From Eurosta solidaginis (Eukaryota > Arthropoda > Insecta > Diptera > Tephritidae): a DNA stretch of 64,000 bases. The position numbers and the translations under genes were made by a program. The stretch lies in NCBI RefSeq assembly GCF_040869045.1, contig NC_090323.1:261024392-261088391 (forward strand), read 5' to 3'. This document shows positions 10,680 to 22,560 of this stretch, one piece after another. The notes below the pieces were generated by a model. It was given only the letters and a program-made list of their open reading frames with translations, ran no database searches and was not told where the DNA came from. The stretch's first letter is position 1. Every line of letters starts with the position of its first letter.

Positions 10680-12660
10680 AAATAAATAAACGCCAGACAT
10701 TTGGGTGGTGTAGGTCGTCTTTAACCAGATCTCCTTCGCGAACGTTCTATTGGGGATGTTTCCATTTATATATCTTGTGTGATTATTTCATCGTGACCTA
10801 GATTGGTGATACAAAACCTTCAACCTTTGCCATTTTGTAGTCGGAGATAAATTTTCGGCATTCGATTCTGGCAAGGGCGCTAAGGGAGCTCCTGGAAGGA
10901 AGTGCATTGGAGTGAGGGCTAATAGATCACTTTGGTCCTGTGACAGAGGAGAGAGAGGGCGAGAATTAAGCACCACTTCTATTCGAAAGAGGAGTGTTGT
11001 GAATTCTTCGAACGTAAACCTTTGACTTTCTGCTACTTTGGTAAAATATGTCTTGAAGATTTTTAGGCCGCCTATGTGTGAGGCATAAGTATTAACTGCT
11101 AAGAAAAACGTACCGCAAATCTTTCAGCGACATCTACAGCTGCTTCTTTGATGAATATTGCGAGCTCTTTTTGAATAGCTCGTTGAGCACCGCGTCGTCA
11201 TACGAAGCGAGATAAGGCTTCTCTGAAGACCTCAGTTGTCTAACTTGTGCAAGATTCGATATGGACTGTTGAGTAGGAAGCTCGTCGCAAGGGGGACGTC
11301 TTCACCATAAATGGGCCAGCGAAGTCAACGCCAGTTACGTTAAAGGACACCGAGTAATTGACACGTTCGAAGCATAGCGGCCATTATTGTGCACATCTCG
11401 CAGTTGAATGTTTTTTTTTTACATTCTGCTTGAGTCTGGAGATGTAGTATTCCTTCTGTATCATTAGTTCCTTTTCGTCAGTAGGGAGCTTTTCTTGCTG
11501 ATATGGTTTGATTCTTCTAACTGAGTGATTTCTGCTGGGAAATGATGGCGTTGCATTATCATTATGAGTTTCATTTTAGCGTCTTACCCGTGAGTGAGGG
11601 CTATCGAATTGGGAATCGGGTGGTTTTGAATGTGACGGATGAAACGGCCTTAATGTGTTTTTTCTCCGGAGGAGATGGATTGGAAGGGATGTATTTTGGA
11701 CAGAGTGCGTTCTGTTTAGAGAGCCATTGTGGTCTAATCCACCATAATGAGCAGTCAACTAAATCTTGTTGTTTGCATCCTTGAGCTCCTAAATCGGCGG
11801 GGTTGTCATCGCTGGGTACGTGCCGCCAAGTTGCGTTGCTAACGTTCTGCAAAATGTTTACCACATAAGTTTTCCATGTATATGGGGGTCTTCTAGTCAC
11901 AATGAACACAATCGCGGAGTCCGAACCGAGTGTCAGTCGTGTGGTGGCATTTTCAATTGAGATGGAGCTTCGTGGAAGGTGTTCCACTTGTAAAAGGATT
12001 CCGATTTGACTTCTTGCCTCACTGACTTAAGTGGTGAAGGCCGATACTAGTGCCCAGACTGTTCCGCTGGGTACCCATTCGAATCTGAGCAATAAAGCTT
12101 TCTTGGGGGTTATACCGCGATAACCATTTCGATTTTTGAAGGGTTGCGCTGACTTTTGAGACTTAATTAGTGGGGAGATAATGAGTGAATTGATGGTGTA
12201 AAATAGCATTGGTACAAATCCTTTTGCTTAAATCAGAGGACTAAAGTGTGACCTCGCAAGTTGGTGGATTGGGGACGCCGAATACGTTTTTGAGCCTTGG
12301 TCAATGAGCGCACGAATTTTATGATATTGTCTCGCGTTGACTATTGCCGTGGGGAATAGGGTTGTTTCGCAGCTTCCAAGAAATGTGCTGACACTGTGTG
12401 GGTAGTGGGATCCTGAGGTTTCTGCGTCGTTGTTTGATTCGCTGCTTGCCTTGACGTAGATTGTTGTTCTTCATCTCTATGGTGCTGAGTGTAAGTTTGG
12501 GCCAGGGTTATCTGGGATCTAGAAGCCGGCGCAGACAGTGCATTTGATTGGGGTTGAAAATGTAAGAGGGAGTAATGTCTTCTTTGGTAGTAAACGCATG
12601 GAAGTTGTTTGTTTTGTTTTTGTTTAAAACTGTAGAGTTTTGAGTAGAACTTAGAGGTTG
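10680..12660 (-). pseudogene. BEL/Pao retrotransposon pol, broken and internally deleted
   Basis: Minus-strand order: a gag zinc-knuckle remnant (QRRHYSLLHF near 12560), a protease-like stretch ending ALIDQGSKT (about 12290, DQG in place of the usual D-T/S-G), a short piece with FEWVPSGTVW, an RNase H/connection region (11987..11780; RRPPYTWKTYV, HVPSDDNPADL, LWWIRP), integrase with GVDFAGPF (about 11330..11300), and the C-terminal integrase part VLNSRPLSPLSQD..LTPMHFL (10976..10880) followed by a degenerate NVREGDLVK (about 10740). Most of the reverse transcriptase, including the YVDD region, is missing between 12280 and 12000. Several frame changes and stops. BEL/Pao encodes a single gag-pol and copies itself by reverse transcription; this copy cannot. 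Confidence 0.85.
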
Positions 12661-12837
12661 TTCTCATAGAGAGGGAGTTTCAGTGGACAGTTTCAACTTA
12701 TATGTATGCACAAATAGTAAATTTTTTTTATTTTGGTTATCACAGTGGTTTGCTGCTTTTGTATCTGCTCACCATTTTCAGAGATATTTGCTGAAGACTA
12801 GAGAGGGTCTTCAGCTGGTTATTCCTTAATTAAACTC

Positions 12838-12920
12838 AGCTGAGCAGAGCTCACAGAGTATATTAATTTTGTTCGCATAACGGGGTACCGCATAAACTAA
12901 TCGAGATAGATATAGACTTT
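12838..12920 (-). repeat. Truncated RepA 3' end
   Basis: The minus strand reads AGTCTATATCTATCTCGATTA and ends AATATACTCTGTGAGCTCTG..GCTGAGTTTA, matching the 3' end of the RepA copies at 14.9 and 49.1 kb. Confidence 0.65.
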
Positions 12921-13051
12921 ATGAGGTGGATTTTGTCTAAGGTTGTGGTAACGCTCAGTCAATACAGAATCGAGTAAAGGTGCCACAAACCCCTACTGAA
13001 TAAAAACACAATACTTACGTGTTACGAACACACGCACAAACGGCTGGAGTA

Positions 13052-13610
13052 GCGTTGCCAAATGTCCCATATTAGCCGGGACATCCCGTATTTTTCACAA
13101 ATTTTAAAGTGTCCCGACGGGAAATACTATGTCCCGGCATTCTCACAATATCAAATTTAATAAATTATAATCTGCACGAAACATGGTCATATTTGCGGCT
13201 TCGATTGTATTCAGGTCATTACCATATTGCATGCAACTCTGTAAAGAAAAATTCATCCCTACTGTCGTTCTGAATATTGTCAATGTTTGACATTTCGCAC
13301 ACCTAAATATTCATTATGCATGGCAAGTGTTGTGTTTTAAAATAACGTTTGCAAAATGAATCCATAGAATATTTCGCATTAAACACAATAAACGTACTGT
13401 TAGCCTGTTTCATAAAAATATTTGTTATAAATAAATGAGTTTAAAAAAGTTTAATTCTATCTAAAAATTATTGCGCCGAAATGAGCAACTCATAAAAATA
13501 TATAGGTATTTCTGATTTTTCAAATTTCCCGGGAAATTTTTAAAAATTACGGGAATTTGGCTCAAATTTTAGGTTTGTCCCGGGAAGCCGAAATAAAAAT
13601 CTGGCAACTC
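13052..13610. mobile_element. Possible TIR element flanked by TA
   Basis: Left end GCGTTGCCAAATGTCCC..CGGGACA; the complement of the right end gives GAGTTGCCAGATTTTT..CCCGGGACA. TA stands on both sides (13050..13051 and 13611..13612). The inverted repeats are imperfect, interiors AT-rich, with no coding. Weak Tc1/mariner-like call from the TA alone. Confidence 0.45.
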
Positions 13611-13654
13611 TATGTTGGAGGTGTTAAGATGGCAGCAGCTTTCCGTTCCAAGAT

Positions 13655-13815
13655 GATGATCGGTAGGGCGGTTGAACGGTGATAAGGTAACGGACGGATC
13701 AGTACGGCGGTATGGCAATAGTGGCGGGATCAGCACGGCGGCTGAACGGCGGTAGGATAGCGGACGGCCAACGGGCGTCGTAGCAGCAGCGGGATGGAAG
13801 CGGCGGTGGCGGGAT
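13655..13815 (+). repeat. GC-rich degenerate repeat, about 70-base period
   Basis: CGGTTGAACGG..AACGGACGG recurs as CGGCTGAACGG..AGCGGACGG about 70 bases later, with GCGGGATCAGC words between. It stands out in AT-rich surroundings. Confidence 0.5.
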
Positions 13816-14035
13816 CAGCTGTTCCCATTTACTCACTTTAAAAGCATCGCACACTTCATGACCATCATTTGTTGGGGAGCAGAGTGGACATAAGTACTAT
13901 TAAGAGCTCAAAAGTATAAAAACGCAGTGCTTTGATTTGAAAATAGCACATTTAATGCGAGTTTATGATTTAATTAATATTCAATAGTTTTACCAGCTAG
14001 AAATTATGTTGGTTAAAATAAATTTTTTGTAAAAC

Positions 14036-14946
14036 AAGTAAAGGTGTCTACGTTCGGGTGTAACCGAATATTATATACTCAGCGTGAGCTTCAATTGTAC
14101 ATTTCATTTCAGATAAATTACTTTTCTACATAACACGTGGCACCGCACGTTTTAAAAAAATGTCTCCCCATTTCATCTTACAATAAAACTTGATAAGTGA
14201 AATATCATTGATTCAAAACTATTTTTTGCTAAGTTATAGCTTATTATTCTAGTCCTTTTAAACTTGCTTTATATCTAAGTTGCCGTGATCTTTAACCAAT
14301 TCCTTCCATTTTTAATAGAAATATTTTCTGCTATAAGAAAAACATGTGTACACAATTTCATTACTATACGTTAATTTTTCTTCGAGTTATGGCTCCCGAA
14401 ACATAGAAAATTGCTTAGTCATAAAAGGGGCGGTGCCACATCCATTTTCAAAAATTTTAGTGTTTTCCAATTTAATGTTATAATTCAATTTAGAAAGTTA
14501 AATTCTATTGATATAGAGTAATTTTTTGCAAAGATATAGCTTATTTTATTCTTCCACGACCCTTTTAAAAATCTTTTATATAAAAGTGGGTGTGGCCCTT
14601 AACCGATTTCCTTAATTTTTCTTCAAAGCATTCCTTATAGTAAAGGCAACCTCTCTGCCGAATTTTGTTACGGCGTTTTGTTTGGGCGTGGTTATCATCC
14701 GATTTCGCTCATTCTCAATACCAATCTATTCTAGGTCCATATAAGCTCGTGTACCAAATTTGGTGAAGATATCTCAATATTAACTCAAGACGGACGGACG
14801 GACATGGCTCAATCAAATTTTTTTTCGATACTGATGATTTTGATATATGGAAGTCTATATCTATCTCGATTACTTTATACCTGTACAACCAACCGTTATC
14901 CAATCAAAGTTAATATACTTTGTGTGCAAAGCACGCTGAGTATAAA
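14036..14946 (+). mobile_element. RepA element, short form
   Basis: Begins AAGTAAAGGTG, then the hairpin-forming TTCGGGTGTAACCGAA and TATATACTCAGCGTG. It ends GCACGCTGAGTATAAAA, an inverted match to the start. Close to the end it has GACGGACGGACGGACATGG and AAGTCTATATCTATCTCGAT. It has the GGGCGTGG and CGATTTC words typical of these repeats, but no 130-bp array. No protein coding seen. The same ends bound the 5.2-kb copy at 43995..49186. Transposition class unknown. Confidence 0.75.
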
Positions 14947-14949
14947 AAA

Positions 14950-16155
14950 GCATTTTTTCGCTTAAACAGGGGTTTTGCCAAATTTTTCTTTAAAGATATG
15001 CATATCAAAATAAAGGTCATTTAACCAGCTTCACAGCAATATTAAGATTTTTGATTGTGTATTGAAAATTCGGAGATATTAAGTTTTTCATATTTTCGAA
15101 GTTCTGCCTTTTCACCTCGTATAACAGCTGTTATACTAAATTTCTCAAAAAAAGAATTCAGCCTTTCAAATAAGGGAAAAGAGCGGACCACGACCACATT
15201 TTTAATTTTTTAATAACGCGTTAACAAACAAAATAAAATTTCGAAATGTAGAATTTCGAACTTCGAAAGCCGATATCTATTTTTTGGAGGCTAACTTAGG
15301 AAAACGGAGATGGTACTCTTTATACTTAAGCCTCAATCTCCTCAAAAAAGTTGGTTTGGTTCAATACTCAGAAAAAAAGTTGATTTTGTCGCGTAGTGTA
15401 ATTGTACTGTCTAGTGTGTATACATACATATGTATGTATATGAGTGAGTTTTTGTTATTCATACCTTCGATTATTATCTTTCCGTTTTTGTTGTGAATGT
15501 TCTATTGGAGATTTCAAATATGGACCACCCCCCGAAAAATTTTCCTGGATCCGCCACTGATGGTTTCCAATATAAAGTTTGATTAAAACATAGACATAGC
15601 ACGTACGACGAATAGGAAATCGTATGAGTTGCCTAATTGTAAGAAATACCTATTACTCCCATACAAATCGCATACACACTAACATATGTAGAAATACATA
15701 TCCGCATCTAAATATTCAGTAATAGATTTTTTAGCTGCCTTAACATTTGCAGTTCAACTGCAGTGTGCGGGTATTTAACCAAAAGGGGGTTAATTTTCAG
15801 GCGCGTCGAAAATGTTGTACTCGTTGTAAATTAAAAAAGAAAAACATTTTTTATAGTCTGCTAATAAAATTAATGGATTCATTCAATTCAAATGCAATGC
15901 TTCAGCGACATTAACGTTAAATACGAACTGACAAAGAAAAAAACGTCCCAAAACCACATCTAAGATGCCAGTGTTGGCAAATAAATGGCGGTTGGACCCC
16001 TGGCGCTGGATGGTGGTTCTATGCTGTGACATTAAACTGACAGTTTACATGCTCCTCAGCACAACTAAATGCAATGGCAGTGAAAGCTTAAGACATAGAG
16101 AGGATGTTCTAGTAGTATTAAAATCGCTCAAATGAAATATAAAAACGCATTTAGA
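14950..16155. other. AT-rich stretch without recognised features
   Basis: Contains a TATGTATGTATA-type run near 15420 and several purine runs. No gene-like frame or element ends were identified. Confidence 0.5.
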
Positions 16156-16160
16156 CGACG

Positions 16161-17158
16161 CACGGTGGGGTATTTGATCAATCTAGCAGGCCAAAAGTCG
16201 ATTTTTCAAAATACTCCAATTTTTTTTAAATATACTCCCTGGCGTTCCTAGATATCCACTGAATAGTACACATACCCCAAAACCCATCTGCAACGTCAAC
16301 GGAGCTAACCGCGCACATCTAAAGTTGTATAAAAATTGTGTGCAGTTCGATGTATTTTTGGATTAAAAAGCAATATACTTTTCTAACCTAAATACTTGTT
16401 CACTTGTTTAGCCTTAATCAAATCTAGTTACAGTTTCTTTTAGGACAGGTAAATATGTTTTTAATTTATATGTTAGATTTTTTATACCGCATGGTTTAAC
16501 TGAGTTATTCTGCTTGTAATACTAGTACTTTTCAATATTAATTTTTTTAAAAACCTTGCAAACAAAAAGATATACCTTTTTTTCATGGCATATCATGTCA
16601 GTAATTTTTTGGCAATACATAAGCTTGTGTTTGTTTCAAAGTTTAATAACAAAAACGGCTGCGCATACCCGCGATTTTTTGAGTGGTGATCAATATTGTA
16701 AGAGACTGATACCCCTTTTGGCAAAAGGTGGCATCCTTGTGAAAACATCCTCAGTGGCAACACCTAGGTGAAAAGTCTTAAAATGTAATACTATATCGAT
16801 GTACCAAATTTGATTCAAATGGGTTAAGCCGTTTCCGAGATGGTAGTGGATATACAAAGAAATATAAAAAAGTGGCAACCCTAAGTGGAAACCCTACTTA
16901 AAAGTATCAATAGAAATGCGGAGTAAAATACCTTTCGTTTGGTACCCATATTTACATACATATCTCATGTAATACAAAAAAATTACCCCGGGTCCCTCCG
17001 AAACCGGGGGCTCGATCCATAGTAATTCTGCGCGGAACATCGTGAATTTACTGTCAAATATTTCCTTTCATAACAATGAAGTGAGACAACTAGTTTTTTA
17101 ACAGAAATAACTGCTGTTTTAGTTTTGGCCAGCTAGATTGATCAAATACCCCACCGTG
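16161..17158. mobile_element. Transib-like non-autonomous element
   Basis: A 998-base element with 36-base terminal inverted repeats differing at one position. They begin CACGGTGGGGTATTTGATCA. Both sides carry the same 5 bases, CGACG (16156..16160 and 17159..17163). Transib transposons, the relatives of RAG1, have termini starting CAC(A/G)RTG-like and make 5-bp GC-rich target duplications, so both signatures fit. The interior has no transposase, so the copy would need help from an autonomous relative. It contains TTCGTTTGGTACCCATAT near 16935, an echo of the 130-bp satellite unit. Confidence 0.75.
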
Positions 17159-17163
17159 CGACG

Positions 17164-17429
17164 TTGAGTTTGTTGTACTTATGAATGTAACTACACGCAA
17201 GTCCCACATATTCTGATTTACAGACTAAAATGTGTTAACAACTTTTATACAAACACAATAAAAGTAGAAGAAATAGAAAAATTACAAAAATGCAAAATAC
17301 ACAATTCCAGTTGCATTGTAATTAGTCAAACCACTTGGATGGGCTTATTGGGGCAGCCAGCCAGCCAGCGGGGCCAGCCTTCGTAAATATTATCAAAAGC
17401 GCTAACTGCCGCACTACGAAGCTTTGTTC
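17164..17429. other. Unassigned stretch
   Basis: AT-rich with a short GCCAGCCAGCCAGC run near 17355. Nothing else seen. Confidence 0.4.
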
Positions 17430-18295
17430 AAATCAATCCAAATAAGTATAACATCATAAAATACTGGACGACCAGACTACCTTATTCCGTAGCTGCGCTT
17501 CGATGGGGCTCTCAGAACCACAATAGAGGTGGAAGGCTGAGCGCTCTAGTGCTAAACGATGCGATAAACGACGGTTCCAAGATAATGAATGAAGTAGGGT
17601 CTGCGGTATCCTGTGCTGATCCGGAAATAAACAGATCATTCATGTTGACTTTTTAAGTGGAAGTAGCAGCCTTGACCAAAGCAGTAGAATCAGTGGAGGA
17701 ATATAGTTTAAACTGCAGCCGCTTCAACATTTATATTGATAACCAAACAGCAATTAAGGCAATAATCTCTCATAGCACAACATCTAAAGTGTGTTACAGT
17801 GTCAGCAAGCCCTGTAAAGAATCGAGATAGGGAGAAGTATATATCTATATTGGATCTCTGGACATAGCTGGAACTGAAAAAGTGGACGAGCTAACTAAAA
17901 AGTGCGCATCCCTCGATGCTTGTGGACGTCCCAATCAGATTCAAGAAAGCGAGAGTTTCACATGGCCGAACAAGCGGAAAAGGCGTGAAACCCAACGCAG
18001 CGATGCATGTGTCGGTATTACAACATAAGACTAACAAAGTTACTATTATCATTAAAAAGAGAGGATTGTAGGCCCATTATGGGTAATTTCACTGCACACT
18101 GCCTGCTGTCGTCACATACTTTTAAACTAGGCCTGGCTAGTGATAGAAGATGTACGAAGTGCGGGTTGGTGAAGGAAACAATTGAGTACGTTTTGTGCAG
18201 GTGCACTGCCCCCGCCAGCCTAAGACTTCAGCTATTAGGAGTAGTGCGGCTACCAGATCAGGACGACGCAAATAGCGGAGGCCTCTAAAACTTCT
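17430..18295 (+). pseudogene. LINE 3' part: RNase H domain and Cys-rich C-terminus
   Basis: In shifting frames the plus strand reads VAALTKAVESVEEY, FNIYIDNQTAIKAII and GSLDIAGTEKVDELTKK, which follow the order of LINE-type RNase H domains (E, D and the terminal H/D region). Then FTAHCLLSSHTFKLGLA, CTKCGLVKETIEYVLCRC is the zinc-binding C-terminal motif common to I, LOA and related LINEs. In-frame stops at several points (17655, 17829, within 18026..18060) make it inactive. The reverse transcriptase is not present upstream. The clade within RNase-H LINEs is not resolved. Confidence 0.75.
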
Positions 18296-18544
18296 AGTTC
18301 TACCAAGAGGGCTGAGTTATTTTATAACATAAGTCCTGTTTTTTACTAGAGTTTCTCCGTGTGGTCTTTGAGCAAACTTCTGGTAACACTATAGACTCAT
18401 TCAGTATTTTTCACAGACCGGCCAGTTAATTACTTTTAAATGAATAAACAAGCTTCGGGCATCGGAATGGTATTGGAACAAGATACATTTTTGGGAATGT
18501 TTTTAATGAAAATGTGAGTCGAAATTTGTGGGCTTCCGACTAGT

Positions 18545-18680
18545 GATAGGACGATACGAGTACTGAGTGAGTAGTATCGATACTTTTCCAAAAAATACTC
18601 GAGTATTTCGTACTCGATGCTACTGAGTAAAGTATCGATACTTTACTTCGATACTTTTCCCCGATACTTTACCAAGTGCC
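18545..18680. repeat. Cluster of AGTATCGATACTT palindromes
   Basis: AGTATCGATACTTT and close variants occur at least three times, beginning just after TAGTGATAGGACGATACGAG. Such palindromes near a terminus resemble transposase-binding repeats at hAT ends. No matching second end was found. Confidence 0.45.
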
Positions 18681-19374
18681 GATGGTCTACATGTTTAAGA
18701 AAGTTCAGTCCATTAACACCATAACTTGAGCATAAATTTAGATCGTGCGGCAAAAGCTCCGCGTTTAACTTAAACCGAGTTTTTGATAATGGTGAATTGG
18801 GAGACGATTTCTGCATATTGTGGTAAAAGAAAAGTATGTGTTTATTGTCCAGAATCACTAACTCGAAAGAAAATTATGAAAAGCTGCTGACTCCATAAGA
18901 TTTCAATACATTTTAAATTGTCATGTAATAGAGCTTTTTAGTTCTATTGTGAAATTTTGGTGGATGGAGTTAGCAGCTTTTGCATCGTCGTCGACGGTAA
19001 ATTGGTATTGAAAATGGTCGGAATCAGATTATATCCACGTCTACTTTCAAAAATGGGAAAAAGGGTTTAATAAATACTGATGAAGTTGAAACTTGACGAG
19101 TGGATAAAAAAAGTTGCGATGTACAATATTATTGTATTACAATTTTGAAAAATTGGCGTGGGACCGCCCATATTAAGCAGAAGAAAACTTAAAAGTTTTA
19201 CTAACCGTTAATTAAAAGCCCTTCATATCACTTTGTAATATGGCGGAAATAATGTCCTTGGTATTATATATATATCCCATCAAAAGCGAATAAGGACCAC
19301 GCCTACTTCAAATAAAAGGGGCTTATGGTTTTAATCTTAACAAAACTTCCAATATATATATGGTACGTAACAAT
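18681..19374. other. Probable decayed RepA-like repeat
   Basis: Contains TTGGCGTGGGACCGCCCAT and GACCACGCCTACTT words and an ATATATATA run, resembling interior RepA text. No ends seen. Confidence 0.35.
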
Positions 19375-20420
19375 ACTACCAGAAGAGATTGACTTATCAA
19401 AAGCTTTTGATACGGTCAACCACGGCACGCTACTGCAAGACTTGTAAGGGCCCTCTTCCTCCTAGTCTCAAAATGTGGACCGCAAATCATCGGTCAGGTC
19501 GGCTGGCATCGGTGCAATTCAGGAGCGTGACATCTAAACCCAGAAGAATTAAACAAGGAGTGCCACAGGGTGGTGTTCTATCCCCGCTTTTGTTTAATTT
19601 CTACATATCGAAGCTACCTTCGCCACCAGGAGTTACCATTGTTTTCTACGCTGATGACTGCACAGTAATAGCTGCAGGTCCCGGTCCACCCATCTATGTG
19701 CTATGTAATAAAATAAACAACTATCTTCCTGATTTCTCCAGTTTTTTCGCCTCGCGCAACCTGACATTGTCACCGACCTATGATTTATAGGCGGCCTTAT
19801 ATACAACATACACAAAACAAATGTCGACCATATTGGACATCCACATCGATGGCAATACGCTACCGTGGGTGTGACGTTCGATCAGGATCTACATTTTGGC
19901 TGGCATGCATCCGCAATTGTACCTAGAATCCAGAGCCGTAACAAAATCCTCAAATCTCTTGCCGTCACCACTTGGGGTAAAGATAGAGACGCTCATTACC
20001 ACTTACAAAGCAGTTGGCCGGCCGCTTGAATGCTACGCGTCTCCGATATGGTCGCCGAGCCTAAAGGCGGCGGACCTCCATGCCAGGAGTTTCCCGGCGA
20101 ACCCTGTTCTTAAAGTTAAATACCCTGAGCTCGCAGAAGAGGAAAACTATCTCTCTAGGAGATACGCGTCACTCTAGCTCAACTTTGATCTGGATACTGT
20201 AACAGCCTAATCTCTTACCTATCCAGAATCAACCACATGACACCAACCCTCTTTTCAATTGTAATGTGCAACGAACGCCTCTAACACCCCTTTCTCTGTG
20301 GTCCACCCCTGTTGAAACTGCAGGTTTCTTTAGACTCCTGTTAGAGGATATTGATGACAATTTGTGAGTGGTCGCACCTATTGGATGGGGCGAAGCACTG
20401 TTATAACAACAACAACCAGT
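19375..20420 (+). pseudogene. Jockey-clade LINE ORF2, 5'-truncated and internally deleted
   Basis: Plus strand: LSKAFDTVNHGTLLQD, then RIKQGVPQGGVLSPLLFNFY and the catalytic VFYADDCTVIAAG of the reverse transcriptase (19389..19790). Frame changes follow, with TTYKAVGRPLECYASPIWSP (about 20010..20070) from the thumb region and, after a deletion, NPLFNCNVQRTPLTPLSLW (about 20240..20310) from the C-terminus. The 3' end has AACAACAACAAC (20405..20416), the usual CAA-type tail of this family. Same family as the minus-strand pieces at 33.2-34.5 and 62.0-62.7 kb. The missing endonuclease and multiple frame breaks make it dead. Confidence 0.85.
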
Positions 20421-20485
20421 AGAGATATGGCAGTACAAAGTACATAAGTTCTATTTAGTTAATCTCTCCACAAAACGTTTAATGC

Positions 20486-20695
20486 CATAAAAGGAATACT
20501 TGACGCGAGAGAGGAGATTTAGACCCAGGTTCTCCTCCAATTGCTTCGTGCTACATATTTCATGACGATTTCGAACAGCATCTGCAAATCAGGTGAATTT
20601 TCGCTTGGAAGCTTTTTATGGGAGAAATACACTCGAAGTGCTTGCCAAACCACTGCTGAGTGGCGACTCTTTTTAGAAAAGCTTTTTTAAGCGAA
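20486..20695 (-). mobile_element. SINE fragment
   Basis: The minus strand carries GTGGTTTGGCAAGCACTTCG, TAAAAAGCTTCCAAGCGAAA, GCAGATGCTGTTCG and GAAGCAATTGGAGGAGAA, in SINE order. The tRNA-like head is missing. Confidence 0.7.
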
Positions 20696-20887
20696 AAAAA
20701 AAACTATTTTTAACGCCATAAGTCAATCAAAAATATTTTAAATCATTTAATGTTCGTGACGTTTCTGTATTGTTTTCTGTTGTTTTCTGTGTGAGTATCA
20801 CGATTTATGTCAGGTTACTCACCGAAAATTCAACTTGAGTGAATACGGACGTAGTCGTACGGTTACATTCCGTTATCTTATTAATAT

Positions 20888-21377
20888 TGTAATGATTTTT
20901 GAGAAATAACTGATAATTATTCGCCTTCTGCTAACGTTCGAATCGCTGAACTATCGAATAAATAACTCAAACATTCAGTATTGCAAAATGGTCTTTATTA
21001 GACTACTTTGTGGGTAGTACTTCGCAATTATCACGTACTTCACATAAGCGTGTTTAAATCGAACTGATTAGTTATTCCTCAGTTTGCGCTACTCTTATAC
21101 TCTCTGTTGCCTAGTTCGCATATTTCTCCTAAAGTCTGGACGTTTCACCTTCTAGAACAGCTGTGTCTCCTGCTTGGTAATTTAGCTATATGCGTGTGTA
21201 TGTGAGATAATTACTTTGCTTCAAGCTGCTGGTTATATGTGTGAAATATTCTTCGTCGCCTTCCCTGTATGTGTGTAAATGGCTTACTTTGATGTGTTCA
21301 TGCACACAAGTGTGGCTGCGTGCTGTTTTTGTTGTTGTGATTATTTACTAACAGCATAGAGATGCCAATATTCACCA
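20888..21377 (-). repeat. 3' LTR of the Gypsy-like element
   Basis: About 490 bases, co-linear with 24365..24848; shared blocks include TTCACCTTCTAGAACAG and GTGTGTAAATGGCTTACTTT. It includes an internal stretch (TCGAATCGCTGAACTATCGA) that the other LTR lacks, and the other LTR has its own insert (GAGTAACAACTTCTGCTCTT), so the two have diverged. Confidence 0.9.
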
Positions 21378-21620
21378 TTCCGCCCTCAACCTAAGTCTGA
21401 TCGTCCTGATCATACAAATTTCCCATCAGACAAATTGGCAATGGACTACTCCAAAGAGCTTGGGCTTGATGGTTTGGCTTTGCATAATCCGTATCGTTTT
21501 GACGTTTCACAACAGTAGTGCGCCATGGCTTGAAACCACCCTTGCATTCTTTCTGGGAAATTCTTTCCTTCATTTTAGTGCGTGCATTTGGGTTTGTCAA
21601 TGCCAGTGTTCTTCCCGCAG

Positions 21621-22560
21621 GTACATTAATTCATTCATTCATTTATTAATAAATGCATTAGTACAATAAGAAAAGTAATTCTTTTTTAGTACAACAATAG
21701 TAATTTAAATATTTTAACACATATCAAGGAACATTATTGGAGAAAAAGTTAATTAAAATGGAGATATAAATAAAACTGTAAGTAGAACAATATAACAAGA
21801 AAATACATAAGGTTTTAGAAAGCACATCTCAGGGTAAAAAGGAATAAAGAATCAATCAAACAAAAATCGGTTAAGTTACAAGATTACTGAAATATGATGT
21901 TAAAATAGTCTTAATCATTGTTTACTATATAGTTTGGCAGCTTAGGTAGAGGTTATGTTGCGAATAGAGTGGAAGGCAGTGGACTAGGCAGTCGAATGTC
22001 ATATAATGAAGGAATGGTGTTCGGAGTTTTTTCAAAGTTAAAAAAAAAATGATAAAAGATTTAATATAAATAAAACTATTGTTTTAATAACAACAACGCC
22101 ATATATATTCTGTATACATAAATTTGTAAGGATTATCTCACTTTAAAATTTGAATTAAATAATCTAAAGTTTTTTTTGAAACTGAGTCGAGAACTGTGCG
22201 TGTGAATGTGCGAATTTTCACCGATCAGCTGTTAGTTGCGCTACTTGGTAAAATTTACAATAGTCTTAATGTTGCTCTTATTCAGACTACTTCGTATAGT
22301 AGAAGGAATTGAGTTCCATAAACGCGTAGCATTGATGCAAAATAGTCTAACCGATGAGAGAAAGTTATATTGCGGCACAATCAAATCATAAGAACGAGCA
22401 GACCTAGGATATATTAGCTTTTCATGGAGATAACTAGGCGACTTCTCCTTTATAAGGTGAAAGAGGAACATGCAATTTCTAACTTTTACGTACTCAGAGA
22501 GTTCACACTCCAAAAGGCTTGTCCTCCAGGCAGAAATACATTCGGTTTTAATTTGTGTGT
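21621..22560 (-). mobile_element. LINE 3' end inserted in the LTR element (CR1-like group)
   Basis: Minus strand, about 22550..22240: LLECELSEYVKVRNCMFLFH, IKEKSPSYLHEKL, YPRSARSYDLIVPQY and RLFCINATRLWNSIPSTIRS, which is the C-terminal pattern (RLWNSLP..IR) of CR1/L2-type LINE proteins. A 3' untranslated region follows and ends in TGAATGAATGAATT repeats (21621..21645). Short 3' microsatellite tails fit this group. The upstream boundary with gag is approximate. The copy is 5'-truncated, as most LINE insertions are. Confidence 0.65.
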
